A stretch of DNA of 64,000 bases from positions 80,224,683 to 80,288,682 of the forward strand of contig NC_050096.1 of the NCBI RefSeq assembly GCF_902167145.1, read 5' to 3'. The DNA is from Zea mays (taxonomy: Eukaryota; Streptophyta; Magnoliopsida; Poales; Poaceae). A model generated the notes under the pieces. The model was not told the DNA's origin. It searched no databases and worked only from the letters and a program-made list of their open reading frames with translations. The position numbers and the translations under genes were made by a program. Each line of letters opens with the position of its first letter. The stretch's first letter is position 1. Shown one piece after another: positions 48,839 through 59,384 of the stretch.

Positions 48839-49760
48839 ATCTCCCACTTTTTGGTGATTCATGCCAACACAAACCAAAGTAAATACAAAGTATAGAAATA
48901 TAGCTAGTTTGCATTTTGATATATGTGCATAAGTTACTTTTGAGATGAAAGCAGTTCTAAGTATATGTGAATGTTTTGACGTAGTTAATATTTTGGACCA
49001 CATTTGCAACACTTAGCTTGTTTTTGCAAATCTTCAAATTCTTTTGCAATTAAACAATGGTCTAAGAATAGGATTTCTAAAGGCATTTTCAAGTTTTGAA
49101 AGATTCTCCCCCTTTTTCAAATGTTTTTCCTTTGGCTAAATAAAAGCTCCCCCTGAAAAGTTCTCCCCTTAGTTGTCAAGAGGCTTTTTTGCAAATGCAA
49201 TAGTTCCAATTTGGAAGACAAAAAGTTTTCCAAAAATAGGGTGATGGTGTGGTCCTTTTGCTTTGGCCTATTAGTTTGTCCCCCTTTAGCATTAAGCACC
49301 AAAAACGAAGAAAACTAAAGACCTTTTAGAAGAAAGATATGAAAGTAAGTTCATGAGTAAGGCAAAGGGTATACAATACTGACAAAGTTGTAGTGGAAGC
49401 CTTACCTTTGCCTACAACTCCATTTCCCTTTCAATCCAAGACTAAGTATAGAAATATACTTGAAGGCACATTAGTCTTAGCTTTGGCATAAGAAGAATAA
49501 GAAATATGCATTTGTACCAAATGTAAGAGATATGGCATGATCAACGGTATAAAATTAGCAATGTGTGCAAGATTTCAATCAAAGTTCCGAGAATCTAAGA
49601 CATTTAGTTCATTCCTAAGCTTGCTAAAAGTCTTTTCATCTATGAGCTTGGTGAAGATATCAGCTAACTAGTTGTGGGTGCTAACATAAGCAATTTCGAT
49701 ATCTCCCCTTTGTTGGTGATCTCTCAAGAAGTGATACCGGATGTCTATGTGCTTTGTGCG
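48839..49760 (-). other. D internal 3' end
   Basis: Polypurine tract on the minus strand at the LTR edge (aaaaagtgggagat). Then an AT-rich leader with ctccccc tracts. At 49590-49760 the end of the copia RNase H frame appears (ADIFTK ... DEKTFSKLRNE), in which a TAG replaces the Gln before LADIF. F is inserted at gtgcg (49756-49760). Confidence 0.8.
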
Positions 49761-50986
49761 TGAAAGTCGCCTAGAGGGGGGTGAATAGGCGAAATCTGAA
49801 ATTTACAAACTTAAGCACACACTACAAGCCAGGGTTAGCGTTAGAAATTAATTCGAGTCCGAAAGAGAGGGGAAAACAAATCAACAAAGAAATAAAACGA
49901 ATGAACACGGTGATTTGTTTTATCGAGGTTCGGTTCTAAAGAACCTAGTCCCCGTTGAGGTGGTCACAAAGACCGGGTCTCTTTCAACCCTTTCCCTCTC
50001 TCAAACGGCCACCTAGACCGAGTGAGCTTTATCTTTAATCAAATGGGTCACTTAGACCCCACAAGGACCACCACACACTTGGTGTCTCTTGCTTTGATTA
50101 CAAGTTAATTGAGAACAAGAATGAGGAAGAAGAAAGCGATCCAAGAACAAGAGCGCAAAGAACACAAACAAAACACTCTATCTAGTCACTAGGTGTTTGG
50201 AGTGAGTTTGGGACTTGGAGAGACTTTGATTCTTTTGAATTGTGTCTAGGAGTGAATGCACTAGCTCTTGTATTGAATGTGAAGTGCTGGAAACTTGGAT
50301 GCTTGGAGTGGTGGTGGTTGGGGGGTATTTATAGCCCTCAACCACCACATAGCCGTTGGGGCAGGCTGTTGTCGATGGGCGCACCGGACAGTCCGATGCG
50401 CCACCGAACATTGTCCGGAGCGCCAGCCACGTCACCCAACTGTTAGGGTTCGGGAGCTTCTGACTGTTGGAGGCTTTGTCTTTTAGTGGCACCAGACAGT
50501 CCGGTGCCGCACCAGACAGGCACTGTTCACTGTCCGATGCGCCTCTAGCGACTGCTCTGACTTCTGTGCGCACTGTTCGCGCACTGTAGCTCTGAGTCCA
50601 CGCTTTTGCAGTCGACTGTTGTGCTAGATAGCCGTTACTCTGCCGGTGCACTAGACAGTCCAGTGGCACACCAGATAGTCCGGTGAATTATAGCGGAGCA
50701 CGCCCTGAGAAACCTGAGAGTCGAGAGTTGGACGCTGTACGGTCCTGGTGCACCGGACACTGTCCGGTGGCACACTAGACAGTCCGGTGTGCCAGACCAA
50801 GGCACTCTTGGTTTATTTGCTCCTTTGTTTTTGAACCCTTTCTTTAATCTTTTATTGGTTTGTGTTGAACCTTTATGCACCTATAGAATATATAATCTAG
50901 AGCAAACTAGTTAGTCCATTATTTGTGTTGGGCATTCAAGCACCAAAATTATTTATAGGAAAAGGTTAAACCCTATTTCCCTTTCA
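49761..50986 (-). repeat. F 3' LTR (1226 bp)
   Basis: Starts tgaaagtcgcctagagg and ends ccctttca. TATA box on the minus strand at 50326-50333. A diverged caccggac/gtccggtg array lies at about 50381-50793. Followed by the polypurine tract (aaaaaggggagat, minus strand). Confidence 0.9.
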
Positions 50987-51808
50987 ATCTCCCCTTTTTG
51001 GTGATTGATACCAACACAAACTATAGCAAATATATAAGTGCAGAATTGAACTAGTTTGCGTAAGGTAAGTGCATAGGTTACTTGGAATTAAACCAATTTT
51101 TTAATTTCACTAGATATGCATGGATTGCTTTCTTTTATTTAACATTTTGGACCACATTTGCACCACTTGTTTTGTTTTTGCAAATCTTTTCAAAGTCTTT
51201 TGCAAATAGTCAAAGGTATATGAGTAAGATTTCAAGAAGCATTTTCAAGATTTGAAATTTCTCCCCCTGCTTCAAATGTTTTTTCTTTGACTAAACAAAA
51301 CTCCCCCTGAATGAAATTCTCCTCTTAGCTTTCAAGAGAGTTTTAATAGATACCAATTGGAAGTATTTAATTTAGATGCCAATCTATCTTTAAATATACC
51401 AATTGAAATAAACCTCCCAATTGAAGAAATTGCTATTACAAGATACTAATTGGAAAAACAAACTTTTGTAAATCAATTTTTGAAGTTGGTGGTGCAGTCC
51501 TTTTGCTTTGGGCTTAATATTTCTCCCCCTTTGGCATTAATCCTCAAAAACAGAGATGTTGAGAGCCCTTTTTATTTTCTCCCCATTGGTACAAGTAAAT
51601 AAGAGTGAAGGATTATACCAATTTGGAGTGATGTGGAGTGATGGCGAAGGGTAAAAGATACTGGTAGAGTGGAAGCCTTGTCTTTGCCAAAGACTCTATT
51701 TCCCTTTCAATCTACGACTTAGCATAGAAATACACTTGAAGACACATTAGTCATAGTCATGAAAGAGATATGATCAAAGGTATATAAATGAGCTATGTGT
51801 GCAATGTT
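50987..51808 (-). other. F 3' non-coding internal region
   Basis: AT-rich with ctccccc tracts (51259-51270, 51302-51310, 51522-51533). No supported ORF. Confidence 0.7.
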
Positions 51809-52880
51809 TCAATCAAAATTCCGAGAATCAAGAATATTTAGCTCATTCCTAAGTTTGCTAAAGGTTTTCTCATCTAAAGGCTTGGTAAAGATATCGGCTA
51901 ATTGTTCTTTGGTGCTAACATAAGCAATCTCGATATCCCCCCTTTGTTGGTGATCCCTCAGAAAGTGATACCGAATGTCTATGTGTTTAGTGCGGCTGTG
52001 TTCAACGGGATTATCCGCCATGCGTATTGCACTCTCATTATCACATAGGAGAGGGACTTTGCTCAATTTGTAGCCATAGTCCTTGAAGGTTTGCCTCATC
52101 CAAAGTAATTGCACACAACAATGAACTGTGGCAATATACTCGGCTTCAGCGGTAGAAAGAGCTACTGAGTTTTGTTTCTTTGAAGCCCAAGACACCAGGG
52201 ATCTTCCCAGAAACTGACAAGTCCCTGATGTGCTCTTCCTATCAATTTTACACCCTGCCCAATTGGCATCGAAATATCCTATTAAATCAAAAGTGGATCC
52301 CTTAGGGTACCAAAGACCAAACTTAGGAGTGTAAACTAAATATCTCATGATTCTTTTCACGGCCCTAAGGTGAACTTCCTTAGGATCGGCTTGGAACCTT
52401 GCACACATGCATACAGAAAGCATAATATCCAGTCGAGATGCACATTAATAGAGTAAAGATCCTATCATCGACCGATATACCTTTTGATCTACAGATTTAC
52501 CTCCCATGTCGAGGTCGAGATGCCCATTGGTTCCCATGGGTGTCTTGATGGGCTTGGCATCCTTCATTCCAAACTTGTTAAGTATGTCTTGAGTGTACTT
52601 CGTTTGGCTGATGAAGGTGCCATCCTGGAGTTGCTTGACTTGAAATCCTAGAAAATACTTCAACTCCCCCATCATAGACATCTCGAATTTTTGAATCATG
52701 ATCCTACTAAACTCTTCACAAGTAGATTTGTTAGTAGACCCAAATATGATATCATCAACATAAATTTGGCATACAAACAAATCTTTTGCAATAGTTTTAG
52801 TAAAGAGTGTAGGATTGACTTCATCGACTTTGAAGCCATTAGTGATAAGGAAATCTCGCAGGCATTCATACCATGCTCTT
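51809..52880 (-). pseudogene. F reverse transcriptase and RNase H
   Basis: One frame from the deletion joint to 51809, broken by TAA at 52445. The RT part has YVDDIIFGS (catalytic), KYFLGFQVKQL and YTQDILNKFGM. RNase H has LVYTPKFGLWYPKGS, KIDRKSTSGTCQFLGRSLVSW, LSTAEAEYIA, LCDNESAIRMADNPVEH, HIDIRYHFLRD and QLADIFTKPLDEKTF. The wording is that of the Opie/Ji/SIRE branch of copia as I know it. RNase H (204 codons) is intact; RT lacks its N-terminal half. Confidence 0.9.
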
Positions 52881-53628
52881 GGGACTTAGAGAGGCTTTGA
52901 TTCTTTTGAATTGTGTCTAGGAGTGAATGCACTAGCTCTTGTATTGAATGTGAAGTGCTGGAAACTTGGATGCTTGGAGTAGTGGTGGTTGGGGGGTATT
53001 TATAGCCCTCTACCACCACATAGCTGTTGGGGCAGGCTGCTGTCGATGGGCGCACCGGACAATCCGGTGCGCCACTGGACCTTGTACGGTGCACCAGCCA
53101 CGTCACCCAATCGTTAGGGTTTAGGAGCTTCTGACTGTTGGAGGCTTTGTCTTTTAGTGGCACCAGACAGTCCGGTGCCACACCGGACAGGCACTGTTCA
53201 CTGTCCGGTGTGCCTCTGGCGACTGCTCTGACTTCTGCGCGCACTGTTCACGCACTGTAGCTCTGAGTCCACGCTTTTGCAGTCGACCGTTGCGCTGGAT
53301 AACCGTTACAGCAGTGGCACACCGGACAGTCTGGTGAATTATAGCGGAGCGCGCCCTGATAAACCTGAGAGTCGAGAGTTGGACATTGTACGGTCCTGGT
53401 GCACCGGACACTGTCCGGTGGCAGTCCGGTGCGCTAGACCAAGGCACTCTTGGTTTCTTTGCTCCTTTATTTTTGAACCCTTTCTTTAATCTTTTATTGG
53501 TTTGTGTTGAACCTTTATGCACCTGTAGAATATATAATCTAGAGCAAACTAGTTAGTCCATTATTTGTGTTGGGCATTCAAACACCAAAATTATTTATAG
53601 GAAAAGGTTAAACCATATTTCCCTTTCA
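52879..53628 (-). repeat. F 5' LTR remnant
   Basis: Aligns with 50208-50986 and lacks the first 447 bp. TATA box at 52997-53004 (minus strand); palindrome array at about 53053-53431. Confidence 0.9.
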
Positions 53629-54810
53629 GTGCGGCTGTGTTCAACAGGATTGTCCGCCATGCGGATTGCACTCTCATTGTCACATAGGAGAAGGACTTTG
53701 CTCAATTTATATCTATAGTACTTAAGGGTTTGCCTCATCCAGAGTAATTGTGCACAACATTGTCCTGCAGCAATATACTCACCTTCAGCGGTGGAAAGAG
53801 CTAATGAGTTTTGTTTTTTGAAACCCAATACACGAGGGATCTCCCCAGAAACTGACAAGCCCCTAATGTACTCTTTCTATCAATCTTACATTTGGCATAA
53901 CCAACATCAGAATACCCAATTAGATCAAAGGTGGATCCCTTGGGGTACCATAGCCCAAACTTAGGAGTGTAAACTAAATATCTCATGATTCTTTTCACGG
54001 CCCTTAGGAGGATTTCCATAGGGTTAGCCTGGAATCTTGCACACATGCATACTAAAAGCATAATATCCAGTCGTGAAACACATAAATAGAGTAAAGATCT
54101 GATCATCGACTAGTATACCTTTTGATCTACGGACTTACCTCCAGTGTCGAGGTCGAGATGCCCATTTGTTCCCATAGGGGTCTTGATGGGTTTGGCATTC
54201 TTCATTCCAAACTTCTTGAGAATACCTTGAATGTACTTTGTATGGCAAATGAAGGTGCCCTGTTGGAGTTGCTTGATTTGGAATCCAAGGAAATACTTCA
54301 ACTCCCCATCATGGACATCTCAAATTTCTATATCATAATTCTACTAAACTCTTCACAAGATGACTTATTAGTAGACCCAAAGATAATATCATCAACATAT
54401 ATTTGGCATATAAACAAGTCTTTGTCAATTATTTTAGTGAAGAGAGTAGGGTCAGCTTTTCCGACTTTAAAACCATTAGTGATAAGAAAGTCTCTTAGGC
54501 ATTCATACCATGCTCTTGGGGCTTGTTTGAGCCCATAAAGCGCCTTTGAGAGCTTATAAACATAGGTAGGATACTCACTATCTTCAAAGCCAGGAGGTTG
54601 CTCAACATACACCTCTTCCTTGATAGGACCATTGAGGAAGGCACTTTTCACTTCCATTTGATATAACTTGAAGCCATGGTAAGTAGCATAGGCAAGTAAT
54701 ATTCGAATTGAGTCAAGCCTAGCTACAGGTGCATAGGTTTCATCGAAATCCAAACCTTCGACTTGTGAATACCCATTTGCAACAAGTCGGGCTTTGTTCC
54801 TAGTCACCAC
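53629..54810 (-). pseudogene. D reverse transcriptase and RNase H (broken)
   Basis: 54810-54328 is a good copia RT ([68 protein letters not shown]). A frameshift follows near 54315. Then KYFLGFQIKQL (54301-54110), a stop, RNase H start (54106-53801), a shift, and RNase H continued (LSTAEGEYIA, CDNESAIRMADNPVEH) up to the F insertion. The tail is at 49590-49760. Same branch as F. Confidence 0.9.
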
Positions 54811-55362
54811 ACCGTGCTCATCTTGTTTGTTGCAGAATACCCACTTGGTACCTACAACATTTTGGTTAGGACGTGGAACTAAATGCCATACTCATTCCTC
54901 GTGAAGTTGTTGAGCTCCAATTGAATTACCACCACCCAGTCTGGATCTCTAAGTGCATCCTCTATCCTGTATGGCTTAATAGAAGACACAAAAGAGTAAT
55001 GTTCACAAAAATGAGCAACTGTAGAGAGAGTGGTTACCCCCTTTTGAATGCCACCAAGTATGGAGTTGACAGGGTGATCTCGTTGAATTGCTTGATGGAC
55101 TCTTGGATGAGGTGGTTTTGATCTTGAATCTCTTGTTCATCCTCCTTTTCTTGATCAACTTCATCTCCCCCTTGATCAAGGCCTTATTCTTGAGGTGGCT
55201 CATTGTCTTGAACTTGAGCCAATTCCTCATCTTGAGTTGGTGGATATGCTTGTATGGAAGATGATGGTTGATCTTGTACTTGTAAAGGCTCTTCGGGTTC
55301 TTGTGGACACACATCTCTTCGAGTTGTTAGACTCTAATGAAGTACTGGGCTCTGATACCAAT
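54811..55362 (-). other. D integrase-RT linker joined to primer site
   Basis: Degraded linker sequence with stops (Glu/Gln/Pro-rich in one frame) runs up to the leader. The primer site tggtatcagag (minus strand) is at 55350-55360. Gag, protease and integrase are absent, so an internal deletion joined the leader to the linker between about 55310 and 55345. The 103-codon ORF at 55003-55314 is out of frame. Confidence 0.75.
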
Positions 55363-56692
55363 TGAAAGTCTCCTAGAGGGGAGTGAATAGGCGAAACCTG
55401 TAAACTATAAACTTTGAACATGAACTTCACCCGAGGTTAGGATTAGAAACAAACTTTAATGAATACGGAGCGCGAAAGAGAGTTCTTCTTGCTATGAGTT
55501 ACTCAATCAATGCAGATAACTTTGGGAGCTAACTCAAAAGATTGTGAGCTAGAGAACTTTAGAGAGAGAGGAGAGGGAGAATCAAATCACAAGTTAATGA
55601 TCAACACAAATGAACACAATGATTTGTTTCCCGAGGTTTGGTTCCAATGAACATACTCCCCGTTGAGGAGGCCACGGAGGCTGGGTCTTTTTCAACCCTT
55701 TCCCTCACTCAAACTATCACTCAGACCATTTGAGTGCTTCTTCTTAATCTCAAGAATCACTAAGACCCCCACAAGGATCACCACACACTTAGGTGTCTCT
55801 TGCTAGCTTTACAAGTCACTAGAGACTTTAGAAGGAGGTGAAGAAAGCACGATTAAAAAGCCAAGCAACAAGAGCAACAAAATAAAACACGAATCACACT
55901 CTCTCAAGTCACTAATCACTATTGATCACTTGTCTTAATTGTGGCACTTGGAGAGGTTTGGAAGCTTTGAATGTGTCTTGGAATGAATTCCTTGCTCTTG
56001 TATTGAATGTGTGTGTATAAAATGCTTGGGTGTCTTGAATGGAGGTGGTTGGGATTGTATTTATAGCCACCAACCACTTCTACCTGTTGCCTTCTCCCTG
56101 GTGATCGCGGACGGTTCGCGCCCCTGGTCCGGACGGTCCGCCCCTGTGCATCAACGACTGAAACGCAACAGTCAGCAGTAACGACTAAATCAATGGCTAT
56201 AAGTGCATTAAATGTGTCATCAATGGCTATAAGTGCATTAAATGTGCCGTGCACCCCGAACGGTCCGCGAGGACGCTAAAAATGCATTTTACCGAACCCA
56301 TCACCTTCGGGTTTTTCTGGTTTTGAATGGTTAGACGGTCCTTTCTTGAGGCCGGACGGTCCACGCTTGGTCTTGGACGGTGCTCGCTTCTCCTTCGGAC
56401 AGTCCGCAGTATAAACGATGTTTTTCCATTGTTCCTGTCCGAGGCACTCCCTGGTGTCGCGGACGGTCCGCCGCAAGGGCCCGGACGGTCCGCACTCAGG
56501 GGAATTTTCGAAACACTTCCCCTGTCCGGAATAATCTACGGTATTCCGAATGGTTGTCTTAGAATTGATGTGTATGAACTTTATGCTCTTGAGAAATGAT
56601 CACTTAGGCAAACTAGTTAGTCCATAAGGTTTGTGATGGTTGTCAAACACCAAAATCGATTATAGGAAATAGTTGAGGCCATTTCCCTTTCA
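55363..56692 (-). repeat. D 5' LTR (1330 bp)
   Basis: Full copy, tgaaagtctcctagagg to ccctttca. TATA box on the minus strand at 56058-56065. cggacggtccg-type palindromes at about 56103-56490. A short local repeat (ctataagtgcattaaatgtg, twice near 56197-56250) is not in the partner. Confidence 0.9.
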
Positions 56693-57297
56693 ACTTCAGC
56701 TTTAGCTTTGTAGGTCTTAAAATAGTTGAGACCATGTTCCACACAAAAATCATAAAAATATTCTAGTTGAGACCATGTTCCACACAAAAATCAAAAAAAT
56801 CACCTGAAAAATATTCTCCACCATGATCAGACCTTAACCGTTTAATTATCCTCTCGAGTTGATTTTCAACTTCAGCTTTGTAGGTCTTAAAATAATGCAA
56901 AGTTGCATCTTTTGATTTTAAGAGATACACATAACAAAATCTAGTAGAATCATCGATAAAAGTAATAAAATATTGCTTGCCGCCTTTAATCAATATTATG
57001 TTCATCTCACATAAATCAGAATGTATTAAGTCTAGTGGTGCCAAGTTCCTCGCCTCCGGAGCCTTATGAGGCTTGCGAGGTTGCTTAGATTGCACGCACA
57101 CCTGACACTTAGAATCTTTGACTAAATCAAATTTTGGGATTAAATTTAAATTTTCTAACTGTGGCACACAACCAAAATTGATGTGACAAAGTCGTGACTG
57201 CCAAATATACGACTCGTTCAAAATCACATTGTTCACAGACTTATTACAAACATCATGCAAAGATAAGCGGAACAAGACTTCATTGTCATAGCCTTTT
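56693..57297 (-). pseudogene. K: copia integrase fragment
   Basis: Encodes part of GAG-pre-integrase and integrase: SYIWQSRLCHINF, the CX2C (CQVCVQSKQ), the first catalytic context LDLIHSDLCEM, TFIDDSTRFCYVYLLKSKD, and the second Asp context RLRSDHGGEYF. The ORF start at 57359 is artificial, since codons beyond 57297 belong to LTR L. A 41-bp-offset duplication of a 29-bp segment (56724-56752 and 56765-56793) lies at the edge next to D. The glutamate part is missing. Confidence 0.85.
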
Positions 57298-57422
57298 TGA
57301 AAGGGAAATGTGCCCTTGGCAATTTCTATTATGTTTTGGTGATTAAGTGCCCAACACATTTAATTAAGTTCTTATGTGCTAAATGAAGAGAAAAGTGCAA
57401 ATCAAGACATAAGGTATGTTTT
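57298..57422 (+). repeat. L: start of a + strand copia LTR
   Basis: Begins tgaaagggaaatgtgcc and continues with the ttttggtgattaagtgcc phrase common in grass copia LTRs, cut after 125 bp by H. The rest would lie beyond the window. Confidence 0.6.
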
Positions 57423-59384
57423 TTTAACACCCCAGGTGTTTATATTCCGCTCGACAACGAGTACGGATTTAAGCACGTAATATCAGTGGATAAAACAGAT
57501 GCTAAATTCTAATTATTTTCTCTATCGCGATTTTATATCGCATCTATTTCATCTGTCGCGAGTTCGACATCATTTTGATCTATCCGGGCTCTTAATTTTC
57601 ATGATGTTCGGAACATCATCGTTCCAAAAATCGGTTTGTCCGGTGAGTATTTAAAATTCATCGCTCGCATGGACACGAATTCGGAAGCCCGAACCACTCG
57701 GATGATTTTTATCCTGGATAAATTAATTTGGACTCGACGACAGAAATGTTCAGAGCAAACCAATTTGAATCACGCGTTGTCCGAGAAAAATCGTGCGCGA
57801 GGTTATAATTCAATTTATTCTTCAGCACGTTGTTTCGAAGACGAAATCGCGTATACATGGCGGATCGGGTTTGGCTAATTTCGGTCGAATTACGTCGAAT
57901 AAATTAGTCAGAACTCGTCGACTACAGTTGTCGGTGCAAATAATTTGGTTCCCATTCGTCAACCGTGAAATCGCGTATGAGGATCTAAAATTTGAGCCTC
58001 GATTCGCTAGTAAATTATCTATGGCCGTGAAATCAGATGTTCAGACCGCAGGTAAATTTCTTAGATTTCGAATCGAATCAAACCGTGTCTCCAGTACTGT
58101 CGACCCATTTTATATCACTAAAAATCTTGATTCCAAAATATCAGCGATTCTTTTTATAAAAAGAAAAAGAAAGAAAATCCAAGAAAACAAAAAAATCTAT
58201 CGCCGCTCTTCTCCTCCTCCGATCTTTTCCTGGCGCCTGGCCTTATCTGCCGCCGTCCCCTCCCCTGGATTTTTCCCCAGCCGCGTGCCATGCTTCTTCC
58301 TCCTCTCCTCTGCGCGGTGCTCTTGCTGCAGCCCCAGGTCGCCAAGTCCCTGCTCCAGCCCCAGGTCGCCAAGTTCCTGCTCCAGCCCCATCTCCTCCTT
58401 CCTCCCTGCAGCTCCCGCGCGCGCTCCAATCTTCTTTCCCCTGCGCGCGAGCTCCGCGGTCTCCCTGCTCCCTCGCGGCGTCCTGCTGGCCGGCGCTTGG
58501 ACTGCGGCCAAGCTCCTCCATGTCACGCCCCTTTCTCTTTCTCGAGTCTCTTTGTCGCGCCCTACGCGTCCTTGCTTCTCCCTCCCTCTACCCGTTTCCA
58601 TGGTCGTCGCCCTGTCTTGCCTTCCGTTGCCGCATCGAGCTCGTCAAGAACTCGTCCTCGTTGGCCATGGCATGCTGTGACCGCGGGGACCGGGTGTACT
58701 GGCAGGTGCGCTTCCCCAAGCGCTGCTCCCTGCGCTCGTCGCGCGCCCAGTGCTCCCTCTATCAGTTCGCCCCAGCTCGGATCTCCCTGGTGCTCGCCTC
58801 CAGTCCCTGCGTCGTGGTTTTTCCCCCAAGCTCCCTTCCATGGAGCTCAGTTTTCTTCCTCTCCCTCCGTGCGCGCAGATGTTCCGCCAGAAGATCCAGT
58901 CTCCAGGCCCCGCGCTCCTCGGACTCGGCCTGGCATTGCAGCTCGTCGATGCACTGCTCCTGGCCACACGGTGGTTCTACGCGCCGTGGAACCCTGCCTA
59001 TGCCCTCTCGCACCCATCCCTGGTGCCGCGCTTGCTCAACTCACCATGTCCGCCGAGCTCCATAGTCAACGTGGCAGGCTGCCGTCCTCACGCGCCGGAT
59101 GCACTCTGTGCGTCCAACTCCCTAAGTCGCATGCCCCTTAGCTCTAGATGCTGAGCAGCAGGCCGTGCGCTGGACCCGCACCCTTCCTTCGCGAGTGTTC
59201 ATCGCGCCTTGCCTGCTTGTGCTCAGGCCTTCACCACCGATGTTGTGAAGTTTGCCGTAACGTCGTACTGGCGTTCAGTGTGCCGCTGTCTCATGACCTC
59301 GACGGCATGCAAGGTCGCTCGCCCCGGCTCGTCTCTCTTTCAAGCTGACGTAGCGCTCTTTCCTGTTCATCGCACCTAGCTTGT
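57423..59384 (+). repeat. H LTR, first two thirds
   Basis: Starts with aacacc/ggtgtt (57426-57440), the counterpart of the terminal hairpins of A and B. TATA box tataaaaag at 58155-58163, followed by a GC-rich island (58200-59150) at the same relative place as in A and B. The overlapping long ORFs in the island on both strands are taken as non-coding. It could alternatively be the LTR of a separate element. Confidence 0.65.

Larger units (their letters stand above)
49761..53628 (-). mobile_element. Copia element F (5' part deleted)
   Basis: 3' LTR 49761-50986, internal RT/RNase H remnant, then a 5' LTR remnant 52879-53628. Target duplication gtgcg (49756-49760 and 53629-53633). The interior stops in RT at about 52880 and jumps into the LTR 447 bp from its edge, with shared ttggg at the joint, so the primer site, gag, protease, integrase and the LTR end were lost in one deletion. 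It is inserted into RNase H of D. Confidence 0.93.
2428..56692 (-). mobile_element. Copia element D (oldest provable host element), split by A and F
   Basis: The 3' LTR is 2428-3367 plus 48441-48838 (interrupted by A); the internal region is 48839-55362 (interrupted by F); the 5' LTR is 55363-56692. The right LTR is followed inward by a tRNA-iMet-type primer site (tggtatcagag, minus strand). Coding remains are a damaged reverse transcriptase/RNase H; gag, protease and integrase are missing. The flanks tcatt (2423-2427) and acttc (56693-56697) do not match, so no target duplication survives. The two LTRs differ visibly throughout, more than those of the nested elements, in agreement with greater age. 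Confidence 0.85.

Noticed and set aside
56763..57359. 198-codon ORF start at 57359 as a real integrase start
   Set aside because: The first 20 or so codons read through the L LTR start; homology begins only at 57297.
57793..59154. Long overlapping ORFs (295, 283, 181 and 134 codons) on both strands of a GC-rich stretch
   Set aside because: They overlap in several frames with proline/serine/arginine-rich low-complexity translations, no motif, and lie at the GC island position of a long LTR. GC-rich DNA has few stops by chance.
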